Part shown: in pieces, positions 5,727-5,994 of the stretch | Numbering within the stretch: position 1 is the stretch's first letter | Layout: each line of letters begins with the position of its first letter | Assembly: GCA_937893155.1 (NCBI GenBank) | Contig: CALBGU010000101.1 | Span: forward strand, 1-5,994 | Direction: 5' to 3' | From: an uncultured Treponema sp. | GTDB lineage: Bacteria; Spirochaetota; Spirochaetia; Treponematales; Treponemataceae | Length of the DNA: 5,994 nucleotides | The notes under the pieces: generated by a model | Database searches by the model: none | What the model was told of the DNA's origin: nothing | The model's input: the letters and a program-made list of their open reading frames with translations, nothing else | Made by a program: the position numbers and the translations under genes

Positions 5727-5765
5727 TTGCTTCCACTACAGCTCCGCTTCGCCGATTGTTGTAAC

Positions 5766-5858
5766 GCCTTGACGGCATTTCGCGTCAAAGCCTGACAGCA
5801 TTTCGCGTCAAGCCTTGACAGCACTTCGCGTTAAGCCTTGACGCATTTGCACGTCAGA
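5766..5858. repeat. Four tandem 22-24 base hairpin repeats
   Basis: Units lie at 5766-5789, 5790-5811, 5812-5834 and 5835-5858. Each begins with GCC; the core is close to TTGACGGCATTTCGCGTCAA. Each core can fold as TTGAC...GTCAA with an 8-10 base loop; in unit 3 GTTAA keeps the pairing through a G-U pair. Units 1-3 lie between convergent genes, while unit 4 and the edge of unit 3 lie inside the minus-strand coding end. No T-run follows, so these are not standard intrinsic terminators, though they might slow polymerase or protect mRNA ends, as REP-type elements do. Confidence 0.8.
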
Positions 5859-5994
5859 GCATACTCGATTGAACGAACATCTTTGAGAATATTCTTGCCG
5901 TTCGTATATTTCGTTCTCACCACGACTTTGACCTCGCCCGAAACGTCGGCAGGAACGCGCGCGATGACCTGCGTCGGCTTGTTCACGGTGAGGC
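5831..5994 (-). CDS. C-terminal end of a probable HU-like/DUF4469-type protein (5' part outside window)
   Basis: The minus strand is open from the window edge for 53 codons to TAA at 5831-5833. The peptide starts LTVNKPTQVIARVPADVSGE, continues VKVVVRTKYTNGKNILKDV, and ends RSIEYALTCKCVKA. The pattern of Pro-Thr, a strand, Val-Pro, then charged strands with TKYTNGKNILKDVR resembles the Ig-like C-terminal domain (DUF4469/Bvu_2165-C type) found behind an HU/IHF-like DNA-binding domain in Bacteroidota and spirochaetes. This is recognition from pattern only. The last residues, LTCKCVKA, are encoded by repeat unit 4, and the stop codon lies in unit 3, so the repeats seem to have replaced or extended the native C-terminus. 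It is convergent with tetR. Confidence 0.5.
   Translation of the reverse strand, partial: LTVNKPTQVIARVPADVSGEVKVVVRTKYTNGKNILKDVRSIEYALTCKCVKA

Noticed and set aside
5766..5858. CRISPR array
   Set aside because: Units are directly adjacent with no unique spacers and no cas genes are present.

Overview
The window looks like two unrelated pieces of bacterial DNA joined near position 1400-1421. The left piece (1 to about 1418) lies inside a minus-strand gene for a TonB-dependent outer-membrane receptor of the Bacteroidota type (Prevotella/Bacteroides-like, typical of gut or rumen communities). It is open at the window edge on its C-terminal side and cut off on its N-terminal side. The right piece starts at once with the C-terminal half of a plus-strand D12-class DNA adenine methyltransferase whose own N-terminal half is missing. 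Two genes that have both lost their 5' halves at one point, with an abrupt change of base composition and translation signals, suggest a chimeric contig or, less likely, a real illegitimate recombination.

The right piece (about 1421-5994) has strong AGGAG-type ribosome binding sites before most genes, a TTGACA/TATCAT promoter and Sec-type signal peptides. This is unlike Bacteroidota and suits a Gram-negative-like anaerobe such as a Treponema-type spirochaete. That assignment is inference and of low to moderate confidence.

Layout of the right piece: methyltransferase remnant (+, to 1896); a bidirectional terminator (1988-2034); then a minus-strand operon read from 4479 down to 2049. The operon order is hexapeptide acetyltransferase B, flavodoxin with a signal peptide, hexapeptide acetyltransferase A, a 37-residue signal-peptide-bearing small ORF, and an exported SnoaL/NTF2-like protein. 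A 108-base divergent control region (4480-4587) holds overlapping promoters and small palindromes. It separates this operon from a plus-strand pair: a maltose-O-acetyltransferase-type enzyme (4588-5166) and a TetR/AcrR regulator (5163-5726) translationally coupled through an ATGA overlap.

The TetR protein probably controls both arms through the shared control region. The window ends with four tandem hairpin-forming repeats (5766-5858) lying between the regulator and the convergent 3' end of a gene for a probable HU/DUF4469-type protein (5831-5994, minus).

Most notable points: the junction; three left-handed beta-helix acetyltransferases packed around one flavodoxin; two proteins whose signal peptides appear grafted in front of an older, still SD-equipped start codon; and the hairpin repeat array that has entered the 3' end of a coding sequence. 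No RNA gene, insertion sequence, CRISPR array or origin was seen, and no stretch over 300 bases lacks a gene.
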